Origin: Albimonas pacifica
GTDB lineage: Bacteria; Pseudomonadota; Alphaproteobacteria; Rhodobacterales; Rhodobacteraceae
Reading direction: 5' to 3'
Length of the DNA: 64,000 nucleotides
NCBI RefSeq assembly: GCF_900113695.1
Contig: NZ_FOQH01000002.1
Coordinates: 248,001-312,000 of the forward strand
The notes beneath the pieces are model-generated. The model ran no database searches. It saw nothing but the letters and a program-made list of their open reading frames with translations, and was not told the origin of the DNA. The position numbers and the translations under genes are program-made. How positions within the stretch are numbered: position 1 is the stretch's first letter; the number at the start of each line of letters is the position of its first letter. Shown piece by piece: positions 1-8,325 of this stretch.

Positions 1-201
1 GTGGACGAGGTCAACACCCGCTTCGCCCGGGTCGAGAACATCCGCCGCTTCGTGATCCTGGAGAAGGAGCTCGACCACGACGACGGCGAGCTGACCGCCA
101 CCCAGAAGGTCCGCCGCTCGATCATCGAGACCAAGTTCGCCCGCGAACTCGAACAGATCTACGGCCCTGCCCAAGGAACCCCGGGGGAGGTCCCCGCATG
201 A
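1..201 (+). CDS. Long-chain acyl-CoA ligase (AMP-forming), C-terminal end only
   Basis: The last 66 codons of a gene that begins before the window. The stretch IRRFVILEKELDHDDGELTA followed by TQKVRR is the closing segment of long-chain fatty acyl-CoA synthetases, which make acyl-CoA from a carboxylic acid, ATP and CoA. The catalytic lysine region of this subfamily lies in the TATQKVRR area. The gene ends in ATGA, so its stop overlaps the start of the next permease gene by four bases and the two are translationally coupled. A ligase fused into a LIV-type transporter operon suggests that the imported substrate is a carboxylic acid activated on entry (inference). The adenylation core lies outside the window. 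Confidence 0.8.
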   Translation: MDEVNTRFARVENIRRFVILEKELDHDDGELTATQKVRRSIIETKFARELEQIYGPAQGTPGEVPA

Positions 202-1070
202 ACTACCTGATCGAGCTGCTGGTCTCCGGCCTCGCCGTCGGCGCCGTCTACGGCCTGATCGCGATGAGCTTCGCGATCATCTTCAAGGCCACGGGCCTTC
301 TGAACTTCGCGCAGGGCGAGATGGGCATGATCACCGCCTACGTCGCCTTCTCCATCGCCTCGGCCACCGACGGGAACCCCTGGCTGACGGCGGCCGGCGC
401 CATCGTCTTCTCGGTCCTCTTCGCGCTGGCGGTGGAGCGCATCGTGATCCGCCCCATGGTCGACGAGCCGATCCTGGCGCGCATCATGACCACCATCGGC
501 CTCGCGGTGATCTTCCGCTCCGGGACCATGCTGGTCTGGGACGCGCTGCCCCATGACATGGGGCTGGCGGCGGGCTCGGCGCTGGTCGACCTGGGCGGCG
601 TCCGGGTCCGCGGCGCCCAGATCGGGGTGGTCGTGGCGCTCGCCGTCGCGGTCGCGGCGATGCTCGCCTTCTTCCGGTATTCCCGCTTCGGCATCGCCAT
701 GCGCGCCGTCGCCTCCGACGACGCCACCGCCCGGCTGATGGGGGTGAAGACCGCCCGCGTCCAGCAGGCCGCCTGGGGCGCGGCCGCGGTCATGTCCGGC
801 ATCGCCGGCGCCCTCTTCGCCATCGCCTGGGAGCTCTCGCCCTCCCTCTACGCGCTGGGGCTGAAATCCTTCCCCGCCACGATCCTGGGCGGGCTCGACT
901 CGGTGGTCGGCTCCGCCTTCGGCGGCGTCGTCATCGGCATCACCGAGAACCTGGTCGGCGGCTACCTCAGCCCCGGCCTGAAGGAGGTCGCCGGCTTCGT
1001 CATCATCATCGCCATCCTCATGGTCCGTCCCTACGGCCTGTTCGGCGAAAAGCGGATCGAGAGGCTCTGA
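198..1070 (+). CDS. livH: LIV-type (branched-chain amino acid family) ABC transporter permease, LivH-like
   Basis: A 290-residue inner-membrane permease of the LivH family. The N-terminal stretch GLIAMSFAIIFKATGLLNFA and the following QGEMGM are the family's typical first segments, and most of the protein is hydrophobic helix. With LivM it forms the channel of a HAAT/LIV ABC importer. The start overlaps the upstream ligase stop by four bases and the stop overlaps the livM start by one base (TGATG). No LivG/LivF ATPase genes are visible, so they are probably upstream of the window. The gene name gives the family; the substrate is probably not leucine, given the acyl-CoA ligase in the same operon. 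Confidence 0.9.
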   Translation: MNYLIELLVSGLAVGAVYGLIAMSFAIIFKATGLLNFAQGEMGMITAYVAFSIASATDGNPWLTAAGAIVFSVLFALAVERIVIRPMVDEPILARIMTTIGLAVIFRSGTMLVWDALPHDMGLAAGSALVDLGGVRVRGAQIGVVVALAVAVAAMLAFFRYSRFGIAMRAVASDDATARLMGVKTARVQQAAWGAAAVMSGIAGALFAIAWELSPSLYALGLKSFPATILGGLDSVVGSAFGGVVIGITENLVGGYLSPGLKEVAGFVIIIAILMVRPYGLFGEKRIERL

Positions 1071-2116
1071 TGCGCTCCGGCTTCTACAAGCAGACCATCG
1101 CCGAGCACCTGGCGCTGACCGACAGCTGGACGCAGCGCGCCTGGATCGCCGTCGCGCTGGCGGCCCTGGCGACGGCGCCCTTCGTCCTCGACACCTACCT
1201 TCTCACGCTGGTCACGCTGATGATGATCACCGCGGTCGGGGGGATCGGGCTGAACATCCTCACCGGCTGGACGGGGCTGATCTCGCTCGGCCAGACCGGG
1301 TTCATGGTGCTGGGCGCCTACGGCTACGCGATCCCGGTCGAGACCTGGGGCTGGGATCCGCTGGCGGGCTTCCTGCTGGCGGGGCTCGTGCCGGCGGCGG
1401 CCTCGGTGCTGGTGGGCATCCCCTCGCTGCGGCTGACGGGGCTCTATCTCGCGATCACCACGCTCGCCTCCGCCTTCATCGTGGTGCACCTGGTGCTGGA
1501 GTTTCCGGGGCTGACCAACGGCGCCTCGGGCATCTTCGTGAACCGCCCGACAGTGCTGGGCTGGACGGTCTTCACCGACCAGGACCTGTTCCGGCTGGTG
1601 GCGATCTTCCTGGTGCTGACGATCCTCGGCGCGCTCAACCTGCGCCGCTCGCGCATCGGGCGCGCCTGGTTCGCGATCCGCGACAAGGACGACGCGGCCC
1701 GCGTGATGGGCGTCGATCTGCGGACCTACAAGCTCTACGCCTTCGTCGCCTCCTCCTTCGTGGTGGGCCTCTCCGGCGCGCTCTACGGCATCTTCCTCAG
1801 CTTCGTGACGGTGGACGGCTTCCCCTTCCTGCTGTCGATCGAGGCGCTGGCGATGCTGATCGTGGGCGGCATGGGCTCGATCGCCGGCGCGGTCCTGGGG
1901 GCGGTGTTCCTGGTGGGCCTGCCCGAGGTCGTCTCGATGGTCTTCTCGGCCTTCGGCGACAGCGCCCGGGCCCTGCTCTCGACCGGCGCGCACGAGGTGA
2001 AGGGCGTCCTCTACGGGCTGGTGATCATCGGGTTCCTGCGGCTCCAGCCCGAGGGGCTGATGGGCCTGTGGCGAGACGCGCAGCGGGTCTGGACGCTCTG
2101 GCCCCTGCGCTACTGA
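1070..2116 (+). CDS. livM: LIV-type ABC transporter permease, LivM-like
   Basis: A 348-residue second permease of the same importer. It has the LivM pattern: GLNILTGWTGLISLGQTGFM near residue 60, and a conserved cytoplasmic coupling region, FAIRDKDDAARVMGVDLRTY, in the second half. The segment IVGGMGSIAGAVLGAVF near the C-terminus is typical of the family. It starts one base into the livH stop codon. The binding-protein gene follows after 26 bases, so all four genes appear co-transcribed. Confidence 0.9.
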   Translation: MRSGFYKQTIAEHLALTDSWTQRAWIAVALAALATAPFVLDTYLLTLVTLMMITAVGGIGLNILTGWTGLISLGQTGFMVLGAYGYAIPVETWGWDPLAGFLLAGLVPAAASVLVGIPSLRLTGLYLAITTLASAFIVVHLVLEFPGLTNGASGIFVNRPTVLGWTVFTDQDLFRLVAIFLVLTILGALNLRRSRIGRAWFAIRDKDDAARVMGVDLRTYKLYAFVASSFVVGLSGALYGIFLSFVTVDGFPFLLSIEALAMLIVGGMGSIAGAVLGAVFLVGLPEVVSMVFSAFGDSARALLSTGAHEVKGVLYGLVIIGFLRLQPEGLMGLWRDAQRVWTLWPLRY

Positions 2117-2142
2117 ACAAGAACGACAGGGAGGACAAATCA

Positions 2143-3288
2143 ATGAAATCATGGAAAGGCGCGGCGCTTCTGGCCGCGGCCCTGGCCGCCCCCGCGATGG
2201 CCGCCGACCAGGGCGTGACCGACACCGAGATCCTGCTGGGCGAGGTCGAGCCCCTGACCGGCCCGCCGGGCCTGCTGGGCATCGCCCACAACCTCGGCGT
2301 CCGCCTGGCGCTGGCCGAGGCCAACGCCGCCGGCGGCGTCGGCGGCCGCACCCTGAAGCTGGTGGCCGAGGACGACGGCTACGTCACCTCCCGCACCATC
2401 CAGAGCCTTCGCAAGCTGATCGGCGTCGACAAGGTTTTTGCATTGACCGCCGTCTCCGGCTCCGGCCAGGCCGTCGCCTCGATCCCGGTGCTCAAGCAGT
2501 CCGGCATCCCCACGATGATCCCCATCGGCCCGCTGCCGCCGCTCTACGAGCCACCGATGGACAACGTCTTCGTCGTCGGCCAGTCCTACACCGAGGGGAT
2601 GCACCAGCTCGCCCTGTTCCTGGCCGAAAAGCACCCCGGCGCGAAATGGGGCGTGATCACCCAGGACGACGACTACGGCGCCGCGCTCCGCGAGGGCATC
2701 GAGCAGGCCAAGGGCGAGGCCCAGATCGAGGTCGCGTTCGAGACCCGCTACGCCCGCGGCCAGAAGGACTTTTCCTCCGAGATGCTCCGCGTGAAGGACG
2801 CGGGCGTCGAGGTCCTGATCGCCGGCGGCATCATCTCCGAGAACATCGCCATGGTGAAGGAGGCCGAGAAGCTGGGCATCACGCCGGCCATCGCCACCTT
2901 CTGGCCCGGCCGCGTGCCGGAGGTGCTGAAGGCCATCGGCCCGGCCTCGGACGGGATCTACGCCGTCGACTACGTGGCCCCGATCCAGTCCGACGCCGGC
3001 CAGGCCTTCCTGGAGCTGGCGCGCAAACACCTGACCGAGGACGAGGTCGCCCGCGTCAACCGCTACACGATGACCGGCTACACCTCGACCCGCCTGCTGA
3101 TCGCGGCCATGCAGACCTGCGCCGAGGACCTGACCTGGGCCTGCACCAACCAGGCGCTGGCCGACGGCCCGGCCGTCGACACCGGCGTGATGGCCCCCGC
3201 AGCCTTCGCGGGCGGGCGGTTCACCAACTCGCCCGTCACCATCATGCAGGCCGACTACGAGACCCTTAGCTACGCCCCGGTCGACTGA
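2143..3288 (+). CDS. LIV-type ABC transporter periplasmic substrate-binding protein
   Basis: A 381-residue secreted binding protein (periplasmic-binding fold type I, Peripla_BP_6). The start is ATG 2143, chosen because AGGGAGG lies about ten bases upstream and because the product then opens with a clean signal peptide (MKSWKGAALLAAALAAPAMA, cleavage near AMA-AD). The mature protein begins with the family pattern VTDTEILLGEVEPLTGPPG. The segment GVITQDDDYGAAL followed by ALREGIEQ is the usual first strand and helix of the second lobe. It delivers the ligand to the LivH/LivM permeases encoded just upstream. The ligand cannot be read from the sequence. The linked acyl-CoA ligase suggests an aromatic or aliphatic acid rather than an amino acid (inference). 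Confidence 0.88.
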   Translation: MKSWKGAALLAAALAAPAMAADQGVTDTEILLGEVEPLTGPPGLLGIAHNLGVRLALAEANAAGGVGGRTLKLVAEDDGYVTSRTIQSLRKLIGVDKVFALTAVSGSGQAVASIPVLKQSGIPTMIPIGPLPPLYEPPMDNVFVVGQSYTEGMHQLALFLAEKHPGAKWGVITQDDDYGAALREGIEQAKGEAQIEVAFETRYARGQKDFSSEMLRVKDAGVEVLIAGGIISENIAMVKEAEKLGITPAIATFWPGRVPEVLKAIGPASDGIYAVDYVAPIQSDAGQAFLELARKHLTEDEVARVNRYTMTGYTSTRLLIAAMQTCAEDLTWACTNQALADGPAVDTGVMAPAAFAGGRFTNSPVTIMQADYETLSYAPVD

Positions 3289-3308
3289 CCTGAGGCCCCA
3301 CGACCCCC

Positions 3309-3335
3309 ACGGCGGCGGCCCCCGGTCGCCGCCGT
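3309..3335 (+). terminator. GC-rich hairpin between binding-protein and flavoprotein genes
   Basis: Perfect 9-bp inverted repeat, ACGGCGGCG (3309-3317) and CGCCGCCGT (3327-3335), with a 9-base loop, 20 bases after the binding-protein stop. Only a short TTCTC follows, with no real T tract, so it may be a weak terminator or an mRNA-stabilising hairpin ending the LIV operon. Confidence 0.45.
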
Positions 3336-3363
3336 TCTCATGCGCGAACGACAGGAGAGAGCG

Positions 3364-4584
3364 ATGGCCGGCGTGGTGATCGTGGGCGGCGGGCAGGGCG
3401 GCTTCCAGGCCGCGGCAAGCCTGCGGCAGGAGGGATACGAGGGCCCCGTGACCCTTGTCGGCGACGAGCCGGGCCTGCCCTACCAGCGCCCGCCCCTCTC
3501 GAAGGCCTATCTCAAGGACGGCGACGCCGCCCGCCTCGCCCTGCGGCCGCAAGCCTTCTACGCGGCCTCCGACATCGCCCTCGTCCACGACCGGGCGACG
3601 GCGCTGGATCGCGACGCCCGCAAGGTCGCCCTCGCCTCCGGCCGCGTGCTGCCCTACGACCACCTGATCCTCGCCCCCGGCGCCCGCAACGCCCGCCCGC
3701 CGCTGCCCGGCATCGACGCCCCCGGCGTCCTCGGCCTGCGCACGCTCGCCGACGCCCGGGCCCTGCGCGAGGCGCTCCCCGGCCCCGACGCGCCCATCGT
3801 GGTCATCGGCGGCGGCTTCATCGGGCTCGAGTTCGCCGCCGTCGCCCGCGCCCACGGCTGCGCCGTCACGGTGGTCGAGGCCGCCCCCCGCCTGATGTCC
3901 CGCGCCGTCTCGTCCGAGACCTCCGCCCGCTTCCGCGCGAAGCACGAGGCCCTCGGCGTCGCCCTCGCCCTCGGCGTCCCCGTGACCGAGGTCCTGACCG
4001 ACCCCGCCGGCCGCGCCCGCGGCGTGGCGCTGGCCGACGGGACCGAGATCCCCGGCGCCCTGGTCCTGCTCGCCGTCGGCGTGCGCCCCAACGTGGAACT
4101 GGCGCAGGCCGCCGGCCTCGACATCGCCGACGGCATCGCCGTGGACGCGCATCTGCTGACCTCCGACCCCGCGATCTCGGCGCTGGGCGACGCCTGCAGC
4201 TTCCCCGACCCACGCACCCGCCAGCGGGTCCGCCTCGAATCCGTCCAGGCCGCCACCGACCACGCCCGCGCCATCGCCCGCCGACTGACCGGCCGCCCGG
4301 CGCCCTACGCCGCCCTGCCGTGGTTCTGGAGCGACCAGGCCGACTGGAAGCTCCAGATCGCCGGCCTGCCGCCGCGCGAGGAAACCGCGACCGAGCTCCA
4401 CGACCTCCCCCGCGGCGGCTTCGCCGTGCACCGCTGGGAGGGCGACGTGCTGGTCTGCGTCGAGACCGTGAACGCCCCGGCCGAGCACATGGCCGCCCGC
4501 CGCCTGCTCGCCTCCGGACCCGTGACCCGCGCCGCGCTCGCCGCGCAGGAGGGCAGCCTCGCCCGCCTCGCGAAAGCCGGCTGA
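3364..4584 (+). CDS. NAD(P)H-dependent FAD ferredoxin/rubredoxin-type reductase
   Basis: A 406-residue flavoprotein of the ferredoxin-NAD reductase family that serves Rieske and P450 systems (CamA/ThcD-like). It has the FAD-binding glycine motif VIVGGGQGG at the N-terminus, LPYQRPPLSKAYL at about residue 40, a second dinucleotide motif VVIGGGFIGLEFAA near residue 150 for NAD(P)H, and the FAD-contacting ALGDACSF near residue 280. ATG 3364 is preferred to ATG 3340 because GGAGAGA sits just before it and the FAD motif then starts at residue 4. Its role is to pass electrons from NAD(P)H to a small iron-sulfur protein. No ferredoxin, P450 or Rieske oxygenase is encoded nearby, so its partner is unknown. 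Its position suggests a part in oxidising the imported compound (inference). Confidence 0.85.
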   Translation: MAGVVIVGGGQGGFQAAASLRQEGYEGPVTLVGDEPGLPYQRPPLSKAYLKDGDAARLALRPQAFYAASDIALVHDRATALDRDARKVALASGRVLPYDHLILAPGARNARPPLPGIDAPGVLGLRTLADARALREALPGPDAPIVVIGGGFIGLEFAAVARAHGCAVTVVEAAPRLMSRAVSSETSARFRAKHEALGVALALGVPVTEVLTDPAGRARGVALADGTEIPGALVLLAVGVRPNVELAQAAGLDIADGIAVDAHLLTSDPAISALGDACSFPDPRTRQRVRLESVQAATDHARAIARRLTGRPAPYAALPWFWSDQADWKLQIAGLPPREETATELHDLPRGGFAVHRWEGDVLVCVETVNAPAEHMAARRLLASGPVTRAALAAQEGSLARLAKAG

Positions 4585-4667
4585 CGGGTCGGGGAATTCG
4601 CCCGATCCGGACGACAGGACGACTCAAGCGTTGGAGCAATAGACTGTTTCCGCTCGATTCATTCCCA

Positions 4668-4696
4668 TTGCATAAACCGGACAGCCGGTTAATAAT
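4668..4696 (+). promoter_or_regulatory. Promoter with TetR-type operator in its spacer, ahead of the TRAP operon
   Basis: TTGCAT (4668-4673) and AATAAT (4691-4696, or TAATAA 4690-4695) are spaced like -35 and -10 boxes (17 or 16 bases). The spacer holds a perfect palindrome, AACCGG-ACAG-CCGGTT (4675-4690). Its 20-base context matches a site at 12664-12683 in 17 of 20 positions. A repressor bound here would block RNA polymerase. The likely protein is the TetR regulator encoded at 7707-8303 (inference from proximity, the shared site and the typical TetR operator shape). The leader to the TRAP gene is about 120 bases. Confidence 0.6.
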
Positions 4697-4819
4697 TGAT
4701 CGTCGAGCCGCCGCCGCCTCGGGGAAGGCGGCGGACGACGTCGCGGGGCCGGGAGCCCCCGACGCAAGGACGCCGGACGCGGAAAAGCGCCGGCGCGACG
4801 CCAGACAGGGAGGAAGACG

Positions 4820-5854
4820 ATGAAGATGGATCGACGCCTGGCGGGCCTCGCGGGGCTCGCCCTGCTGGCGGCCGCCCAGACCGCGCCGGCGCAGGCCGAG
4901 ACGGTGCTGCGCTACTCGAACTGGCTGCCCGCGGGCCACTCGGTGCTGGAAGGCGCCATAAAGCCCTTCATCGCCGAGGTCGCGGAGAAGACCGAGGGCC
5001 GGGTGACCATCGAGACCCTGCCCAAGGTCGTCGGCACCGTGCCCGGCCAGTACGACGTCGCCGTCGACGGGCTCGCCGACATCACCTTCTTGGTGCTCGG
5101 CTACACCCCCGGCCGCTTCCCGCTGACCGAGGTGGCGGAGCTGCCCTTCTCCAACTTCGACCCCAGCGCGCTCAGCATCGCCCTGTGGCGCCTGTTCGAG
5201 GCCGAGATCGAGCCGCGCGACGAGTTCAAGGGCGTGAAGGTGCTGACGCTCGCCGTCACCACCCCCTCCCAGATCGCCACCCGCACCCAGCCCATCGAAA
5301 GCCTCGACCAGCTCCAGGGCCTGAAGATGCGCAACCCCGTCGCCAGCTTCACCGCCGCCTCCGAGGCGCTGGGCACCGTACCGATCAACAAGCCGGTGTC
5401 GGAGATGTACGAGCTCGCCTCCTCGGGCGTCGTCGACGGCACCTTCACCCCCCTCGACACCATGAAGAGCTTCCGCCTGATGGAGGTCATGCCCTACATG
5501 ACCAAGGTCGAGGGCGGCCTGTTCCAGCCCGCGCTGGGCCTGGTGATGAACCGCGACGCCTGGGGGAGCCTCAGCCCCGAGGATCAGGCCGTCGTCATGG
5601 CCGCCGCCGGCGAGAAGATGGCCGGGATCATCGGCGCCGGCTACGCCGCCAACGACGTCGCCGCCGAGGCCGAGATGAACGCGCTGGAAACCGGCGGCGT
5701 CATCGAGGCGAGCCCCGAGATGATGGCCGCCCTGCGCGAGCGTCTCGCCTTCGTCGAGAAGGCCTGGATCGAGAAGGCCGAGGGCCTCGGCGTCGCCAAC
5801 GCCGCCGAGCTGCCCGGCCGGCTGCGCGACGAGACGGCGGCGCTGTCGAAATGA
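4820..5854 (+). CDS. TRAP transporter substrate-binding protein, DctP family
   Basis: A 344-residue periplasmic solute-binding subunit of a TRAP transporter. An N-terminal signal peptide (hydrophobic stretch ending near AQA-E, about residue 26) is followed by the DctP-type opening LRYSNWLPAGHSV. The second lobe contains GLKMRNPVASFTAA at about residue 168, where DctP proteins carry the arginine (here the R of KMRNP) that binds the ligand's carboxylate. A strong AGGGAGGAAG precedes the ATG. The stop overlaps the DctQ start by four bases. The conserved arginine and the nearby acyl-CoA ligase suggest that the ligand is an organic acid (inference). Confidence 0.9.
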   Translation: MKMDRRLAGLAGLALLAAAQTAPAQAETVLRYSNWLPAGHSVLEGAIKPFIAEVAEKTEGRVTIETLPKVVGTVPGQYDVAVDGLADITFLVLGYTPGRFPLTEVAELPFSNFDPSALSIALWRLFEAEIEPRDEFKGVKVLTLAVTTPSQIATRTQPIESLDQLQGLKMRNPVASFTAASEALGTVPINKPVSEMYELASSGVVDGTFTPLDTMKSFRLMEVMPYMTKVEGGLFQPALGLVMNRDAWGSLSPEDQAVVMAAAGEKMAGIIGAGYAANDVAAEAEMNALETGGVIEASPEMMAALRERLAFVEKAWIEKAEGLGVANAAELPGRLRDETAALSK

Positions 5855-6384
5855 CCTCCGGATCCGGGGGACCGGGGCCGGCGCGCCGGCTCTGGTCCCG
5901 GCTGCTGCGCGCGGTGGAGGCGGTCTCGGCCGTCTCCATCCTCGTGATGATGGGGCTGATGACGGCGGACGTGATCGGCCGCGAGGGGCTGAACCGCCCG
6001 CTGCCCGGCGCCTCGGAGCTGATCGAGTTCTGCCTGGTGGCCGCGGTCTTCACCGGCCTGGTCTTCGTCTCCTGGCGCGAGCGGCACATCACCGCCGACC
6101 TGTTCGACGCGCTGCTCGGCCGCCGCGGCCGGCTGGCGCTGCGGGCCTTCGGCTGCGCCATCGGCGCGGGGATCTTCGGGCTCGCCGCGCCGCAGATGCT
6201 GCGGCTCGCGCGGCGGGCGGCGGACTTCGGCGACGTCTCGGCGACCTTCGGCGTCCCGATGGGCTGGCCGCTGGGCGTCATGACCGCGCTGTGCGCCGTC
6301 TGCGCGCTGGCCTTCGTCCTGCGCGCGGTCCTGCTGGCCGCGGTCCTGCTTCGCGGCGAAGATCTCGAGGAGGGCGCGGAATGA
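5851..6384 (+). CDS. TRAP transporter small permease, DctQ family
   Basis: A 177-residue small membrane subunit with four predicted helices, beginning MTSGSGGPGPARRLWSRLLR. ATG 5851 overlaps the DctP stop by four bases. The frame remains open far upstream, but that part is only a shadow of DctP. The central LIEFCLVAAVFTGLVFVSW and the following RERHITADL are typical of DctQ proteins. The subunit stabilises the large permease and helps dock the binding protein in the inner membrane. Its own stop overlaps the DctM start by four bases. Confidence 0.88.
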   Translation: MTSGSGGPGPARRLWSRLLRAVEAVSAVSILVMMGLMTADVIGREGLNRPLPGASELIEFCLVAAVFTGLVFVSWRERHITADLFDALLGRRGRLALRAFGCAIGAGIFGLAAPQMLRLARRAADFGDVSATFGVPMGWPLGVMTALCAVCALAFVLRAVLLAAVLLRGEDLEEGAE

Positions 6385-7676
6385 CCGTCGCGCTGCTGGG
6401 CTTCCTTGCGGCCTTCGTCCTGATCTTCGCCCGCGTGCCGGTGGCGGTGGCGCTGATGTCGGTGGGGACCGCCGGGATCTGGCTGACCTACGGCGCCAAG
6501 ATGGCGCTCGCCTCGATGGCGCTGGTGGTGAAGGAGACGACGCTCGCCTACACCCTGACCGTCATCCCCCTCTTCATCCTGATGGGCGCCGCGGTGGCCC
6601 GCGGGGGGCTCGCCGAAGAGCTCTACGACGCCGCCCGCGCCCTGGTGGGGCGGTTCCGCGGCGGGCTCGCCTTCGCCACGATCCTGTCGTGCGGGGGCTT
6701 CGCCGCCGTCTCCGGCTCCTCGGTCGCGACCGCCGTCACCCTGTCGCGCATCGCGGTGCCCGAGATGCGGCGTCGCGGCTATTCCGACGGCCTCGCCACC
6801 GGCGCGGTCGCCGCCGGCGGCACGCTGGGCATCCTGATCCCGCCCAGCGTGATCATGGTCGTCTACGGCATCACCACCGAGACCCCGATCGGCGAGCTCT
6901 TCGCCGCCGGCATGATCCCGGGCCTGCTGGGCATCGCGGGCTACTGCCTCGCCATCGCCTGGATCGTCTGGCGCCGCCCGCAGAGCGCCCCCGCCGGCGA
7001 GCGGGTCGCCTTCGCCGAGGTCCGCGCGGCGCTGGGCCGGGTCTGGGCGGTGCTGCTCCTCTTCGCCGTGGTCATCGGCGGCATCTACGGCGGCCTCTTC
7101 ACGCCGACCGAGGCCGCCGGCGTCGGCGCCGCGTGCAGCCTCGTGATCGTGGCCCTGCGCGGCGACCTGACCCTGCGCGTGCTGTGGGAGATCCTGGTCT
7201 CCACCGCCGAGGTCACGGCCGCGATCTTCGCGATCCTGATCGGCGCCACGGTCTTCGCCGAGTTCCTCAACTTCTCCGGCGCGCATGAGGGCGTGCTGGC
7301 GGTGGTGCGCGACGCAGGCCTCGCGCCCTGGGCGGTGATCGCGGCGATCCTCGCGATCTACCTGGTGATGGGCTGCGTGCTGGAAAGCCTGTCGATGATG
7401 CTGCTGACGGTGCCGCTGTTCTTCCCCATCGTGACGGGGCTGGGCTTCGATCCGGTCTGGTTCGGCATCGTGGTGGTGATGGCGGTCGAGATCGGGCTGA
7501 TCACGCCGCCGCTGGGCATGAACCTCTTCGTCATGCGCACGGTGGTGCGCGACGTGCCGCTGTGGACCCTCTACCGCGGCGTCGCGCCCTTCGTGGCGGC
7601 GGACGTGCTGCGGCTGATCCTGCTGGCGGCGATCCCGGGGATCTCGCTGTTCCTGCCGGAACTTCTGTTCCGTTGA
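6381..7676 (+). CDS. TRAP transporter large permease, DctM family
   Basis: A 431-residue multi-helix membrane protein that forms the Na+-coupled transport pathway. The start ATG 6381 overlaps DctQ by four bases. Diagnostic stretches include VIPLFILMGAAVARGGLAEE, FAAVSGSSVATAVTLSRIAVP, GTLGILIPPSVIMVVYGI and the closing EIGLITPPLGMNLFVMR, all typical of DctM. Together with DctP and DctQ it completes the transporter. The gene converges on the TetR regulator gene 30 bases downstream; GTTCCG/CGGAAC around its stop codon could form a small hairpin. Confidence 0.92.
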   Translation: MTVALLGFLAAFVLIFARVPVAVALMSVGTAGIWLTYGAKMALASMALVVKETTLAYTLTVIPLFILMGAAVARGGLAEELYDAARALVGRFRGGLAFATILSCGGFAAVSGSSVATAVTLSRIAVPEMRRRGYSDGLATGAVAAGGTLGILIPPSVIMVVYGITTETPIGELFAAGMIPGLLGIAGYCLAIAWIVWRRPQSAPAGERVAFAEVRAALGRVWAVLLLFAVVIGGIYGGLFTPTEAAGVGAACSLVIVALRGDLTLRVLWEILVSTAEVTAAIFAILIGATVFAEFLNFSGAHEGVLAVVRDAGLAPWAVIAAILAIYLVMGCVLESLSMMLLTVPLFFPIVTGLGFDPVWFGIVVVMAVEIGLITPPLGMNLFVMRTVVRDVPLWTLYRGVAPFVAADVLRLILLAAIPGISLFLPELLFR

Positions 7677-7706
7677 TCGGAACGGACGTTTCGGAAATCG
7701 GCTGGT

Positions 7707-8303
7707 TCAGCCCTTGAAGCTGAGCCAGCCGTGCAGGAAGGCCTTGTTGACCTGGGCGGCCATCTCCTCGGCCCGGATCGGGCCGTCGGGGCGGAACCAG
7801 CGGTCGGACCAGTTCAGCACGCCCATCAGGTAGAGCGCCATCGGGCGCAGCATCTCGGCCGGCGCCTCGGGGTTGGCGGCGGCGAGCCGCTCGCCCAGCC
7901 GTTCCATCACCTGCCGCTGCAGGGCCTGCATCTCGGTGCGGCGCTCGGGCGAGAGGTAAATGACGTCGTGGATCGCCACCAGGTTGCGGTGGCGGGCCTT
8001 GGCGGAGGCCTCGAGGAAGCCGCGCACGAAGCCCTCCAGCCGCGCGCGCTCGACCTCGGGGTCGGCGTCGATCTCGCCGTCGAGGCTGTCGGCGACCTGC
8101 TGGAGATGCTCGCGGATCAGGTGGTGGAGGATGTCGTCCTTGGCCGGAAAATAGTGGTAGACCATGGCCTTGGAGACGCCGCAGGCCCTGGCGATCTCGG
8201 CGATGCGCACCGCGGGGTAGCCAGACTCGGCGAAGAGCCGGGCGGAGGCGTCCACGATCGCCTGCCGCTTCTCGCCGTAGTCGGCCGCCTGAACCCGCGC
8301 CAT
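7707..8303 (-). CDS. TetR-family transcriptional regulator
   Basis: A 198-residue repressor-type regulator. The N-terminal helix-turn-helix reads RIAEIARACGVSKAMVYHYF (about residues 33-52), followed by a C-terminal all-helical ligand and dimer domain of the size usual for acyl-CoA-responsive TetR proteins. AGGGGGG precedes the ATG. It is the last gene of a six-gene minus-strand operon (12566 to 7707), 22 bases after an acyl-CoA ligase. Palindromes of the same design lie in the promoter of that operon (12664-12683) and of the TRAP operon (4674-4693), so it probably represses both until its ligand, perhaps the acyl-CoA product, appears (inference). Confidence 0.9.
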   Translation of the reverse strand: MARVQAADYGEKRQAIVDASARLFAESGYPAVRIAEIARACGVSKAMVYHYFPAKDDILHHLIREHLQQVADSLDGEIDADPEVERARLEGFVRGFLEASAKARHRNLVAIHDVIYLSPERRTEMQALQRQVMERLGERLAAANPEAPAEMLRPMALYLMGVLNWSDRWFRPDGPIRAEEMAAQVNKAFLHGWLSFKG

Positions 8304-8325
8304 GCAGCGCCCCCCTGTCCTCGTC

